Shown piece by piece: positions 1 to 12,529 of a stretch of DNA of 64,000 nucleotides. The DNA comes from Callorhinus ursinus. Its lineage: Eukaryota; Chordata; Mammalia; Carnivora; Otariidae. The position numbers were made by a program, and so were the translations under genes. Each line of letters begins with the position of its first letter. Position 1 is the stretch's first letter. The notes beneath the pieces were generated by a model that saw nothing but the letters and a program-made list of their open reading frames with translations, did no database searches and was not told where the DNA came from. The stretch spans positions 51,958,545 through 52,022,544 of the forward strand of contig NW_020312848.1 of NCBI RefSeq assembly GCF_003265705.1, written 5' to 3'.

Positions 1-279
1 GTACAACCAAAGCCCTTTGATATTCTACCTATCAGTATATCACCACAAACGTGCCCTTCTCAGAAGCATGTTATCTTCTCTTATCCTTCCAAGTCTATAC
101 CATTCTACAGATTATATAACCCACCATGACTGGGGCTATCCCTTTTTCCTTCCCTCTCTCTTTCATATTAACATTTCTTCCCATCACCCCTGTCCAAGGA
201 CTCACCAGGTAGACCTCTGCAATAGCCCCTTAACCCTTCTCCTCAGCCCCAGTAGCTCCCAGTTGTATGCCCACCACGC

Positions 280-600
280 AGCCTCTATCATTTGGTCCTA
301 CCCTCCAACATGTTCTTGGCCCAACCAAGATCCTTGGTCTAGCACCAAGGTCCTCCATCATTTGATCCCAACCAGAGTTTCTGACCTATTTCCTTTCTGC
401 TTCTCTAAACAAACTTCTCACTCCAGTCAAATTATCCTACTTCCTCTTCTCAAAACACGGCTTATACTTCCTTATTTCTTTTGCCCTGTTACCTCCCTGA
501 CAATGATGTCCTGTATCTGTCAAAGTCCCACCCATATGCTGAAATCCAGGGTGTATGACACCCTTCTCCCCCTAGAAGCCTTCCTTATCCCACTAAACAA
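280..600 (+). repeat. Probable L2 LINE 3' fragment
   Basis: A degenerate match to the L2 3' end pattern (CTCCATCATTTGATCCCAAC ... GAAGCCTTCCTTATCCCAC). It explains the spurious 203-codon frame at 17-628. Very diverged. Confidence 0.4.
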
Positions 601-734
601 TCCTCCCTTCCCACTTACCACAAAATAAACGGTCACGTATTTTATTTAACAGTGCCCAACTTCTCTTCTTGGCCTGATTGAAGGCTTCTACATAACAAGA
701 GCTGCTCCTCCCCTTTGCTAGCATCCATTTGTCC

Positions 735-900
735 ATCACAGGGCACTTGCATTCAGAGCAAATGCTCCATAAATGAGTCCAGGAGCCACATTCCCTGAGC
801 CTCAGTTCATCTGCAAATGTAGGCTCCTGCTGCACCTCTCCCAAAGGGCTTTCATGAATATCAAACGAGATAATAAAATATTTCCTTTGAAGACACTCCA
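735..900 (+). repeat. MIR fragment
   Basis: CTGAGCCTCAGTTCATCTGC and AACGAGATAATAAAAT match the MIR core and 3' half. Confidence 0.5.
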
Positions 901-3900
901 CAGACTGAATTGGTGGGATAATATTGAATTGGAGAGGCAAATGTATATGCACACAGTACCAGAGAAGGAAACAAGACAGGGTGATCTCTAGCTCTAACAC
1001 TGTTAGGACATCACGGGAATTCGGAGAGCAGACACCCCTCCCTGCAGGCTCCTCGAGATTACTGGGGAAAGTTTTCTCTGGGGAAAAGAATTCGAAGCAA
1101 GCCCGGAGGGAGGTGTAGGATCTCTACCAGTCAACTGAAAAGGAGCAGCTAACACAAAGGAGGCCTACCAGCCTGTCCGGTTTCTCTGAAAACTACCTTA
1201 ATCTCCTAGTAAACCATCAAGAATCCGAACATGGTAGTCAGAGGTTACTTAGAAATCTTCTAAACAGCACTGGGTGGTCTCCCTGAACAGGCACAGTCAT
1301 GGCCCCAGCCCCAGGTCAGGGGCCAAGGCAGGAAAGAAAACAGAATGCTTCTTCAGTGGGGAACAATAAACTTGTTAAACTTTAGCTTTCCGTACATTTA
1401 TCTTTCTAAACAAATTGCTTGTACTTGGCTGTAGCCTCTATTAAAGAACCTATCATTGCATTCATCAGCTTATATTTCACCACTCTTTCCTGAGAATGCA
1501 GGCTTGGCAAGTATTTTCACACACTACCACGGACCCTGCATCCTGTAAGGCCAGACCCAAGGCCCCCCATCAGGGTCACCACGGGGACCCTCCACTTCCT
1601 GTACTCTGATACACACACGTCACTCATCTGTGCAGGTACACAGAAAGAATTAACAACAAAAGGGAGTCTTACCATTTTAATAATTAAAAACTGGCCCTGA
1701 AAGCCGACACATACAGAAAAGGCTGATCAGTGGCACATTTCCCATTGTTTCCTTTCCTGTTATGATGGCTACCTGGCAACGGACAGTTACTCTTCAAATA
1801 TACCCCATACACACATATCTCTAGAATACTGAACGCATTTATTATGACCCATGTAAATCCAATATAGGAGAAAAGGCTGAGAAGAGACTTCTGTGAACTA
1901 GTGAATTTGCTGGGCTTGTTTAGAAAACTGAATGGGACATGAGCCTGTTGTAGAATCCAATTCTTGAACCGTGCCATCTAACCTGATACATAACAGCAGA
2001 GAACAATCTGGCTAGGCACGCAGGAACAGAAAGGAAAGCTAAATACATCTTTCATGTCTGGCATGGAAAATCTAATGGAAGGCTCTATTTCCTATAAATT
2101 CTAATTAGACTAGAAAGGGTTATCAGAGGATTGTGCCTTGATCCCAGGACCTGTCTTTATCATAGTATCAACCTGTGAAGCACAAAAGCGGCTTATTAAT
2201 TCTACATTCGAATTTCACGCAGCAAAGCCTTTTACGGTAAAACAAAATGCGGTCCATGCTGACTGTCTAGAGAGATTGGGCTAATTTATGTGATATAAGT
2301 GATGCTTTATTTATGGGAGAAAGTAGGTTTAGCTCTCCTGGGCATAACAACTTCAGCTCTGGAACAATCTCTCTGGACCACTTAAGCAATATCAATAGTT
2401 CACTTATGACATTTACACATCTTGGTTAATGTGGCATAAGAAAACTAGAGAGCCTTTATGCCAAGAATTTCTTTCCACTGTGACTGTAGGTAAACAATGA
2501 CTAAAAGCCTTCATCCTGAGCATCCTAACTAAAGAGTATTCTGAACTCACAGTTGCTATCCCCCATCCAGACTGGTTTCAACTTTCCTCTTAAGATTTGG
2601 AGGACAGAAATGGAGTACATCATTACTATTATGGTGGCTAAAAAGCTAGTGAAGAAAAGGTCCCATTTCCATTACAGAATAAGTAATAAAAATTTGATTA
2701 AAAAAATGATAGTGTAAGTAGTTTTTTTTTTTTTTAAGTGCACAATTTTTATTCTGCATGTTTCCAAAGAGAGCAAGTAACTTCAAAGTGTGAAACCTCA
2801 TTTATCTGGCATGGAGAGAACAGAGCTCTGGAGGAGTGGTTTCCTGAATAACAAACACTCTGCCATTCATTTCCCTGGAGTGGAAGTCTCTCTCCTGCCA
2901 ACATTCCTCCCCTAGAAAACTCCCCCTCCTCCCCTCTGTGTACTCTGGTGGGACTGTCACTCAGGAGAACACAGCCCCCTTGCCTCAGAGGAAGCATGTG
3001 ACCCAGACCGGACCAATCATAGCCCAAATCCTCCCAGATACAGTGGTGAGGCTATAAGCAAGCATGGGACCCAAGCAGGACCTGCAGCCTTTCACTTCGG
3101 GTTGTGGACAGTCACCGGGAGGCAGAGGGTCTCTTCTCTTCTTTGTCCAAAAGACCCAACCACACAGACATGGAGCAAAAGCAACAGAGTCCGAAGAAAT
3201 TCCACGTGACCTCCTGAATACTGCTTGGCCCCAAGCCAGCCATACCTTTGAACTACTGGTTGCATGAGTCAACATTTTCCAGATGAGTTTTTATCACTTG
3301 CAAGAATTCTGATTCAGACAATGCCCAAATTTCATATCTGATTTAAAATTTACCCAATGTTACAGGAAACCTTCCCAAAACAAACTGAATGCTTCTCTAC
3401 CTTAGTTTAGTTTAGGTTTTTTTTTTTTTTAAGCCATAGTAAACACAATTTAACCTTTTCTTATTGATCTAGTCACTTACATGGTAACAGATGATGTTCT
3501 CAAGCACTAGTGAATTATCCCGGGATACTTAACTCTTCACTAAAGAGGTCAACACTGCTTTGTAACAGATTTGTGTCTATTACACTGTAAACAACATAAC
3601 ACTGTCTGAGTGTGTTGGGGCCAAATGTGAATCTGTCCTCCCTTGTAGCAGGGGCTGCCTCTACTGCCCCATCCTAGAACAGGTGGGGTTTTTTCTAAAC
3701 AAAAAACCCATTACCAAAGGGAAACAAATTAAGACATGCCAAGCAAGTTGATGTGCATAACTCATCACCCCAGCTCCTTTGTCTCACAAGAAAGAGCTTC
3801 ACTCAAGTTACAATACAAACAAAAAGATGAGGGGTGGAGGAAACAGGAAGCGCATGCTACATATATGCACCCCCCCCAACATGGCCTCCCCCCAACCTCT

Positions 3901-4231
3901 CCACTTCCTCTGTTTCTCTGTACAACACGCTCCACTCTCATGGCTGCCCTGGCCCATGCCACCCTCTGTGGCATGCATCCTCTAAGGGCCACCCTCCCCT
4001 CTGGATTGTAAACTGCCTCTCTCACAACTAAGTGGCTTAATTTCTCAACTTCCCAAGCATACCTTCCTGGAAGAGGGATCTGACCTAGCTCTTCTTCTTG
4101 GACTGGCCAACATCATGGCAATGTCAGCCAAGGTCAGTCTCTGGGTTGGATGTCCACTCCTGGCACAATTAGTGGTAGTGAAAGAGAAGTCCCTTTTATT
4201 TACTTATTCAATATTTAATCATTTAATATTT
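901..4231. other. Intronic DNA, no gene recognised
   Basis: No exon-like frame. About 2880-3310 looks like an old interspersed repeat (CATGTGACCCAGACCGGACC ... TTATCACTTGCAAGAATTCT) that I cannot place. T-runs sit at 2721 and 3418. The rest looks unique. Confidence 0.5.
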
Positions 4232-4465
4232 AATCATTTAACATTTACATAGAGCTTAACAGAGGCAAGGCACTCCTCTAGTGTTTTACAAATATTCATT
4301 AATACTCATAATAAACAAATGAGGTGGTACAATTACACCCCATTATACAAATGAGGAAACTGAGGCATACATAAGTAAATAATTGCCCCAAGGTCCTGAG
4401 CAAGTGGATATAAGCTGAAGTTGTCTAGGCCCAGAATTTATACTCTTAACCACTATGCCATGGAA
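4232..4465 (-). repeat. MIR
   Basis: Antisense MIR: AAATGAGGAAACTGAGGCAT, CCAAGGTCCTGAGCAAGTG, TCTTAACCACTATGCCAT. Confidence 0.75.
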
Positions 4466-4640
4466 AAATTCATAATCAGTTAGGACTGCAAGGGACTGGG
4501 AAAGCCACCTTCTGAAATGAGTTTAGTACACATTTATCCATTCATTCCAATTTTTTGAGCATCTGTTATATGTGAGACACTTTTTAGTCTCTGAGGAGAC
4601 AGCAACAAACACACAAAGATCCTACCTTGAAGAAGTCTAT

Positions 4641-4840
4641 ATTTTTTTTTTAAAGACTTATTTATTTATTGGAGAGAGAGAGAGAGCTCAGGCAGCAGGG
4701 AGAGGGAGAGAGAGTCTCAAGCAGACTCCACACAGAGTGCAGAGCCCAATAAGGGGCTCAATCTCATGACCCTTGAGATCACAACCTGAGCTGAAACCAA
4801 GAGTCAGAGGCTTAACCAACTGTGCCACCCAGGCGCCCCA
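4641..4840 (-). mobile_element. SINEC 1
   Basis: Minus-oriented Can-SINE: T-run, (GA)n stretch, then the RNA pol III B-box-like segment and terminal GCCACCCAGGCGCCCC. Confidence 0.93.
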
Positions 4841-5257
4841 GAAGCAGTTTATATTCTGATCACAGTAATATTACCCTGCACATTTTCACTTAGTGTTTTT
4901 GTAAATATATACTTTTTTTCTTTTTATAGTCTAAATATAGCCATATTAATAATACTTTTATTATTGTTTTACAGTCTATATATAACCATATTAATAAGGT
5001 ATGCATTTGGTAGACTTCTTGAAAACGGAATAAATAACAATAATCACAGTTGTTCTCTAACCTGTCTGGATTACTAATTTCACCCTGTGCCAGGAACTCT
5101 ACTAAATGTGCATTACTTCATTCACACAAATACACTCCAAGTCTATGTGCTCTATCTAAAATCAAACAGACGAATATCCATCTCACCTAACCAGACTTAG
5201 AATTGTCCAGAGAGCCTGACTCATGCTCAGTATTTACAATTAATTTAAAAAACCTTT

Positions 5258-5435
5258 CCAGAGCATCAAGTATGCCAGGCAGTGCGCTAAATGCATTACA
5301 AGTTTTACTTCATTTAATTCTCGTAGCCATCCTGAGGGGGGTACTATTAGTCCTTCACACAGATAAGGAAGCTAAGGCTCAAACACCCAGTAAGTGGCAA
5401 AGCCAGAATATAAACTCGGTTCTGCCTGAGCTCCA
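5258..5435 (-). repeat. MIR
   Basis: Antisense MIR: CTTCATTTAATTCTCGTAGC, GATAAGGAAGCTAAGGCTC, AGTAAGTGGCAAAGCCAGAA. Confidence 0.7.
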
Positions 5436-5808
5436 CTATAGACTATTGGGGAAAGTGTCACTTATTGATGATAGACATGTTCTTAAAACCTCATGAGACA
5501 CAGAACTATCCATTAAGGAGTACAAAATCTTCTAAGTACTAACATCAGTAGAAACTCTAATTAATACTAATATTAAGCAGAGTATCAACTTGGCTTTCAA
5601 TCTACAACTACAAACAAAAACTGTCCACTACATGTCTCTAAAGTGGATTTCTTTCCCAGGGTTACAATAAACTCCAAAATGAGAACTACTACCCTATTCT
5701 CTTATCTGGATATTTAAATATCAAGTGCATTTCTTAACATGACATGAGGAAAAATCAAAAAGTTTGTATCTTTCTCTGAGAAACTGAATTAAGCATAAGG
5801 TTAAATTC

Positions 5809-5990
5809 TTTTTTTTTTTTTAAGATTTTATTTATTCATGAGAGACAGACAGAGAGCGAGGCAGAGACAGAGGGAGAAGCAGGCTCCCCGCTGAGCAGGG
5901 AGCCCGATGCAGGACTCAATCCCAAGAACGTGGGATCATGACCCGAGCTAAAGGCAGACGCTTAATCGGCTGAGCCACTCAGGTGCCCCA
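5809..5990 (-). mobile_element. SINEC 2
   Basis: Minus-oriented; TSD AAGGTTAAATTCT at 5797-5809 and from 5990. Ends AGCCACTCAGGTGCCCC. Confidence 0.94.
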
Positions 5991-6442
5991 AGGTTAAATT
6001 CTGTTAGAAGTATACCAAGGTAAATGAGAGCATCTGGAAATCATTCAAAAACACAAAGATGACCAAACAAACTTAATCCTTAAACATCCTCTGCACCTTC
6101 CTCACCCTATTCTAAGCACTGGAATGCCTTGTGACCCCTCCCCTTGAAGTAAGTGCCACCTTCTGGGACCTGTGGCAGAGTCACAACCCACAGTATCACC
6201 ACTGCTATTGAGGAGTAAGTCAACAGGCCACCCTTCCCTACCATTTCTGTCCTATCTTTTCTCTTTCCAAGAGGAAAATCACGTGCTAGGCAGCTGCTGC
6301 TTGTATCATGTCTATAAGTAGCAAAGAAAGTGAGAGCCCTTCAAACACCACTGTCCACTACCCAACGTGAACCAGGTATCTTGGGAAATGAAAAGGCATA
6401 TGAGAAGCATAAGATGATCTGGCCAATAGAACTATGCCATTA

Positions 6443-6652
6443 GGGGCGCCTGGGTGGCTCAGTCGTTAAGGGTCTGCCTTCGGGCTCAGGTCATGATCCC
6501 AGGGTCCTGGGATCGAGCCCCGCATCAGGCTCCCTGCTCGGCGGGAAGCCTGCTTCTCCCTCTCCCACTCCTCCTGCTTGTGTTACTTCTCTAGTTGCCT
6601 CTCTCTCTCTGTGTTAAATAAATAAATAAAATCTTAAAAAAAAAAAAAAAAA
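6443..6652 (+). mobile_element. SINEC 3
   Basis: Plus-oriented, full length, tail AAATAAATAAATAAAATCTT plus about 18 A. Perfect TSD AGAACTATGCCATTA at 6428-6442 and 6653-6667. Confidence 0.95.
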
Positions 6653-7297
6653 AGAACTATGCCATTAAAGAGACAAAACAAACACTGCCAAGAATAAGTG
6701 TTTTGTTCTCCTAAGCAACTGCTCTGGAAGACTTTCATAATTTACTTTGGCCATACCTTGTTACTGAGATGCCTTCAGAGCCTACAGTTTATTTCAAATC
6801 AAAACCCTTATGAGTGGATTTGACTTTAAATTCAAATCACAATCCCCTCAAGAAAATGGTGTATAGCAACCCAGCTACAACTCTTAAAGTTGAAAAAAAA
6901 AAAAAAGTGTGACCTCCTAAGGCTGTAATAAATTCCTGTTTTCAGTAATGGCAGCATTCCTGAAAAACAGATTAAATATTTAAAGTAACTTCTCTTAGGT
7001 CCTAACAGTTACCTGGAAGAATAAATTCTGATAATTATATCTGTTATAAAATCTAATAGGTGAAATGGTTTAAATTTTTGAAGTTTCCCATCATACATAC
7101 CTCCAATAGTTCTCCACTACAGAAGAACTCATTCGTGGACAAAAATTCAGTCAGCCTAATAGCCTAGAGCTGGACCAAAGTCCCAGGATCGCAGTTAAGA
7201 GCTGTTATTTTTCAGGTAACAAAACCAAGAACCCCGATCATTCATCGGCCTCCCCTTTTCAAGGTCTTCCAAGGAATTTTTTTGAAACTGATTTTGA

Positions 7298-7509
7298 AAA
7301 AACAAACTGAGGGTTCTAGAGGGGAGGGGGGTGGGGGGTGGGGGGATGGGTCAGCCTGGTGATGGGTATTAAAGAGGGCACATTCTGCGTGGAGCACTGG
7401 GTGTTATGCACAAACAATGAATCATGGAACACTACATCAAGAACTAATGATGTAATGTATGGTGATTTACATAACAATAAAAAGTTATTTAAAAAAATAA
7501 ATAAATAAA
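7298..7509 (+). mobile_element. LINE-1 3' end (carnivore type), 5'-truncated
   Basis: Contains the G-rich 3' UTR (7320-7350), then GGTGTTATGCACAAACAATG and an A-rich tail with AAATAAATAAATAAAT. It is the same family as the 3' terminal module of the large LINE-1 at 47.75 kb, in the opposite orientation. TSD TGAAACTGATTTTGA at 7283-7297 and again at 7509-7523. Confidence 0.9.
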
Positions 7510-7769
7510 TGAAACTGATTTTGATGCCAGAAGAACCACCTCCATTTGCAAGTGAAACAGAGAAACAGACACAGGTGGTCAAGGAGCTAAATTGGCCAAG
7601 CTTCCGGCCAGTGGCCACATGGCCTGAATTCAGTCTTGGCCAAGGTTCCCAGTAACTTCCCAGTAACTTCCCAGTACACAGCTATCCAGTGGCCAGTCCC
7701 AACTTTACAAGAAAAGTACAGTCTTGTGAAAGACAACAAAAGGCATGGCCAAATAAATATTCACTTGAT

Positions 7770-7805
7770 TATAGAATCTGCTAATGCAGATTAGCAGATT
7801 CTATA
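7770..7805. repeat. Perfect 16-bp inverted repeat with 4-nt loop
   Basis: Left arm TATAGAATCTGCTAAT (7770-7785), spacer GCAG, right arm ATTAGCAGATTCTATA (7790-7805). Confidence 0.95.
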
Positions 7806-7999
7806 TTATATTTTCTATAATTAGAAAACCAGCCTATTCATTTAAAACGCTCATGGCCACATAAACAACAGCAAACACAGCTAACTCTGGGGAGATGGGG
7901 CATATATACTCAAGGAATTTACTTTAAGATACCAATCATCAAAACTGTCCTACATCACTCTTATGGTTCATTTTAATGCCTCTGGGTCTTTTTACTATT

Positions 8000-10105
8000 T
8001 CCTCAATTGCTGGTTCAAATGCAACTTGAGTCAGCTTAAATTCAGTTAACTATGCTGGGCCTTGATTGTTTCTTCAGGGAAAAAAAAAAGAGGTATTATA
8101 CTAAATAATCTCCAAGATCTTTTTAAGCTTCTTAATTTCATCACTATAAAATTAAAACTTCTTGTAGGACAGTAAGTATCTCACCAGGCTTTCCTCACCC
8201 TCCATACCTCACAACTGTCCTGCACCTTAAAACCTACTGACTTGGATGCATAATACAGTCACGATCATGATTCACCTAAATCAAAAGTAGAAAACTGTAT
8301 GACTTTTGAATCATTGACTCCACCACACATCACATTTTCTGGCAGAAAAATACTATTATTCATGAGTACTTAAAAATACTCTCTCAGTTTGGAAATAAAA
8401 GGTATCTGGTATTTATTAGTAAAATATCAGGCACTGACAGGTTTAAAATGTCTTTACATATCAGATACATCATACTCCTACTGGTATCTGTGCTTTCACC
8501 TGGATGTATTGTTTGGAGCTGTATAAGTCAAAGTCTCTGGAGAAAGTGACTCTTCATTTTGGGCAAAATACCAGCATACATACAAAAATTTCCTTTATAA
8601 ACAGTTAAGCAATACAAGGAATTAGGCAAGGTAAGTGCTGATGACCATAACTGATCACCGAGGGGGAGAATCAGGTACATCTGTTGTCCCAGTTTAAGTC
8701 AGGAGTCCATGAAAAATTGCAAGCTAAGCATGGCAATCCTAAGAAAAAAAAATCAGCACCCTGGGTGGTCCTTTCAAGAAGATACACATCCGTTTTATCA
8801 CTATTGCTCCGGCGCTATAGTTTTCCAAACAAAATCAGTAGTTAACAAAGCTAAAAGGATGAAATTTTATAAACCAAAAATAAAATGCCAAGACTGCAGG
8901 ATTAAGTGGAGAATTCTACAAACCAGGTATTTGCTCTTTTAATGGAAGCACTTTTGGTGGGCGAGGGGGGTGAGGGGGTTATAAATTATTCTGTGGTTGA
9001 CTCCATGAGGAAATTTTTGAAATACATCTTGCTGATAGCTAATGTATGTAGAATTAGTCACAGGAGCCTCAATTATGCATTTGTGGACTGGCCACGCCTT
9101 TCTCTTGCAGCCTTTGATAAGAATTATGGCCTCTATTGGAAGGTACAAATCAAGACTGAGAGAAACAAAAACTTTTCTTTTTCAGCTGCAAAAATGGTCA
9201 GAGCTGACAAGAGAGGGGGGAGACAAATTACTTCTGTGATTCGCCAGCCAGAATTCAGGGCACTGGCCAGTGCCAGCACTGGGTAGAACTCACCTACAAC
9301 AGGAACCCCGTAGAAGTATATTAATCTTAATAGGTAAACAACTCAAGAAGGTTTCACACACTCCATTTGTACTTTTTTCTGAAGCAGAGCTTCTTAGAGT
9401 TTTCAAGCAGCTGATTTATACACAACCACTGTAAGTTCAATTATTATAATCTCCATTCCCACAAGCAAAGCAGACATAGCAAATTACAAGGAGGCGAAGG
9501 GGCTACAAAGCAGCAAAGAAAATTATAAGTGACGATGTGACAACAAAATAGAGGAAGAAAGTATAAAAGGCAAGTAAAACATTCAAAAATCATATATATT
9601 TAGGGTTTATTGTACGAGTAAACTATACTTAACTCAATAGCTCCAACGACATCATTACATTCCAGAACAAGAATTGCTTTCATAATGATGACCTTGATTA
9701 TTTACACAAAAGGTCAAGCTATATTTAGAATACTCTAAGAGGGAAAGGATATTTAACACCTTTTACAAATATTTTCTTAAGAAATATTCTTAACTAAGTA
9801 CTAAAAGGGAAATCTCAGGCATCCAGAAAACCTAATAAAGTGCTCAAGTAATCTAAGAAATTTTAAAACCAGACTTTTAAAGCCAAATGCTCCCTATGAA
9901 TAATTATCAAGATATTGAGATACACAGAAATATTGTCAGCTACTACCTCAGAGGATAGTATACACTCGGAAGCAGAACCACATGCGCTTAAAAGAGTGTT
10001 TTTCTAGCACAATGATCTAACCAGACACTACCTTGCAACCACTGCCATGCATTTAAAATGTGATTCATCAATATGAAAAATCCCTACAGTCAAAGCACAC
10101 AGATG
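8000..10105. other. Intronic DNA, no feature recognised
   Basis: AT-rich unique-looking sequence. The 126-codon frame at 8906-9286 has no recognisable domain. A short G-rich stretch lies at 8958-8980. Confidence 0.5.
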
Positions 10106-10133
10106 CACACACACACACACACACACACACACA
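10106..10133. repeat. (CA)14 microsatellite
   Basis: Uninterrupted CA dinucleotides. Confidence 0.97.
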
Positions 10134-11160
10134 GATACAGGTTAAAGGGACATGAACATAGATCAGACCTACTTCCACTAAACACCCACAACTTACTCTC
10201 CAGAGCATGGTAAATACCCTCAATTCTAAATATTAGAAAAACTTTCACAAGCAGTGCCTGACCCTCCTTTGCAGCACAGATATTTCAGGATGATCGCGCC
10301 TCAATGGCGTAAGCCTCTGCATTTTCTTATCACATTGGCAAGGCCGAATAGCTCACTTCTGATATTAATTTCCCCCTTAAATGGAAAAATAATTAACCCA
10401 TTTCCCATGAAGAAATAACTAATGAATACAATTACAATCTGCTTCCCAGAACAAACTAGCTTTTGAAAAGAAAAACTATCTAAATGATAGTAATAAGAAA
10501 AATACTCTGACAATGTCTTCTTTTATTTCACTAAATATCATCCATGTAAATAAGGTGGGTTTTCCCCCTTTTTTATATCTAATGCTTTTTCCTTTATCTT
10601 TAACATAATATTTGATCCATGGAAAATCACATAATGTTAAATAACGTAAGGTAGAAAGCATAATGATGTAAGGGAACACAATCAATCAACCACAGGACCC
10701 CATAGCCCGAGCTTTCCCAAAAATGTGCATCTAACTAGGTACTCCCCTCCCTTTACCCTACGCCCCGGCCCTCCTAAAGGTGATTTCTTCACACCTCCAT
10801 GGAAATGTTCTCCGTATTATTATAGCTGGAGAACATATCCCCAAATATGTCAAATGACTCTTCTGCTGCCTTATTCGTTTGCTGGGGCTGCCAAAACAAA
10901 ATACCACAGAGTGGGTGGTTCAAACAACAGAAACTGATTTTCTCACAGTTCTGAAGGCTAGAAGCCCAAGCTCAAGGTGTTTGTAGCATTAGTTTCTTCT
11001 GAGGTTTCTCCTTAGCTTGCAGACAGCTGCCTTCTTGCTGTGTCCTACACATGGCTGTCCCTCTTTGAACTCATACCCCTGCTGTCTCTTTGTGTGTCTG
11101 AATTTCTTGTTATAAGGACACCAGTCAGATGGATTAGGGCCTACCTTAAAGGCCTCATTT

Positions 11161-11590
11161 TTTTTTTAATTTAAATTTTAGTTAGTTTACATACAGTGCA
11201 ATATTGGTTTCGGGAGAAGTCAGTGATTCATCACTTACATACAACACCCAGTGCTCATCACAAGTGCCCCCCTTAGGGGCACCTGGGTGGCTCAGTCGTT
11301 AAGCATCTGCCTTCGGCTCAGGTCATGGTCCCACGGTCCTGGGATCAGACCCGCATCAAACTCCCTGCTCGGCGGGAAGCCTGCTTCTCCCTCTCCCACT
11401 CCCCCTGCTTGTGTTCCCTCTCTCTCTGTGTCTCTCTGTCAAATAAATAAAATCTTTGGGGGGGGGGGAACAAGTGCCCTCCTTAATCCCCATCACTCAT
11501 CTAGCCCATCCCCCACCCACCTCCCTCCATCAACCCTCAGTTTGTTCTCTATCATTAAGAATCTCTTATAGCTTGTTTCCGTCTCTCCTC
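11161..11590 (-). mobile_element. LINE-1 3' end interrupted by a SINEC
   Basis: Antisense LINE-1 3' UTR (AGTTAGTTTACATACAGTGC ... CCCTCAGTTTGTTCTC). It carries a TSD AAGGCCTCATTT (11149-11160 and 11591-11602) and is itself split by the SINEC at 11276-11469. The outer host sequence is a MaLR LTR. Confidence 0.85.
11276..11469 (+). mobile_element. SINEC 4 with poly-G tail
   Basis: Plus-oriented copy inside a LINE-1 3' end; TSD ACAAGTGCCCCCCTTA / ACAAGTGCCCTCCTTA. After AAATAAATAAAATCTTT the expected A-tail is replaced by 11 G residues (11458-11468). Confidence 0.93.
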
Positions 11591-12300
11591 AAGGCCTCAT
11601 TTTAACTTAACCACCACTTTAAAGGCTGTCTCCAAATGCAGTCCCATTCTAAGAAACTGAGAATTAGGACTTCAACATCTAAATTTCGGGGGAACACAAT
11701 TCAACTCAAACACTGTCCAAATGAAATTTAAAGCAAATATTCCAGTAAGTTTCCAGTGATGTGAATTTTAGGATTCTTTATAGCAACTTAAAGAAAATGT
11801 CCTCCATCTAGAAGGCTAATATTCACTTGGCCAAACAGGAAATGTCCACAAAAAAAGAGAGAAACACTCCGAGAAAAAGAAAAGACAGAGGCTTTATCTC
11901 TTCGTGGGCTCACATTAATGTGCCAGACTCTCTCTTAGGTCCCGCACTGTCTTTGGAAGAAGTTTTCCCAAATTTCTGGGACGGCTTGTCCTCTCTCTCT
12001 AGTGAAAAGTGAACCATTAGAAGCACCTGATCTCAGATAAAGGTCAGGTATTCTTCATTTCCATTGTATGAAAAAAAAAAAAACAAGTGACTTTTAGATA
12101 CTCACTGCCAGCATTAGAAACCGAGGTAAAAATCAGGGCAATTGCTCCTCTAAAGCCTAGACTACACTAATTGCCTAAAATTACAGTAATTCACATTTTC
12201 AAGTGTTTATCTTGTGTAACAGAGATAAATTCATTAGCTTGCAATCTATCATTAAGTGGAAAACCATAATACCAAATAGTAAATATTATATGATCCTGTT

Positions 12301-12495
12301 TTTTTTTTTTAAAGATTTTATTTATTTGAGAGAGAGAGAGAATGAGAGATAGAGAGCACGAGAGGGAAGAGGGTCAGAGGGAGAAGCAGACTCCCCGCTG
12401 AGCTGGGAGCCCGATGTGGGACTCGATCCCGGGACTCCAGGATCATGACCTGAGCTGAAGACAGTCGCTTAACCAACTGAGCCACCCAGGCGCCC
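12301..12495 (-). mobile_element. SINEC 5
   Basis: Minus-oriented; TSD ATATGATCCTGTT on both sides. Contains a (GA)n stretch and ends GCCACCCAGGCGCCC. Confidence 0.94.
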
Positions 12496-12529
12496 ATATA
12501 TGATCCTGTTATTAAAAAGAATGCATCAA

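Larger units (their letters stand above)
10869..11712 (-). mobile_element. MaLR (MLT1-type) LTR split by a LINE-1
   Basis: Antisense solo-LTR-like sequence: GCTGGGGCTGCCAAAACAAA ... TATAAGGACACCAGTCAG ... GGACTTCAACATCTAAATTT. It is interrupted at 11161-11590 by a LINE-1 fragment, which itself contains a SINEC. No internal region or coding frame. Confidence 0.7.

Noticed and set aside
17..628. 203-codon plus-strand open frame at the left edge
   Set aside because: C/T-rich sequence with no recognisable domain; overlaps a probable L2 fragment and lies in an intron antisense to DOCK4.
6443..6652. tRNA-like A and B boxes as a tRNA gene
   Set aside because: They belong to the tRNA-derived SINEC head; the same pattern repeats about 20 times with A-tails and TSDs.
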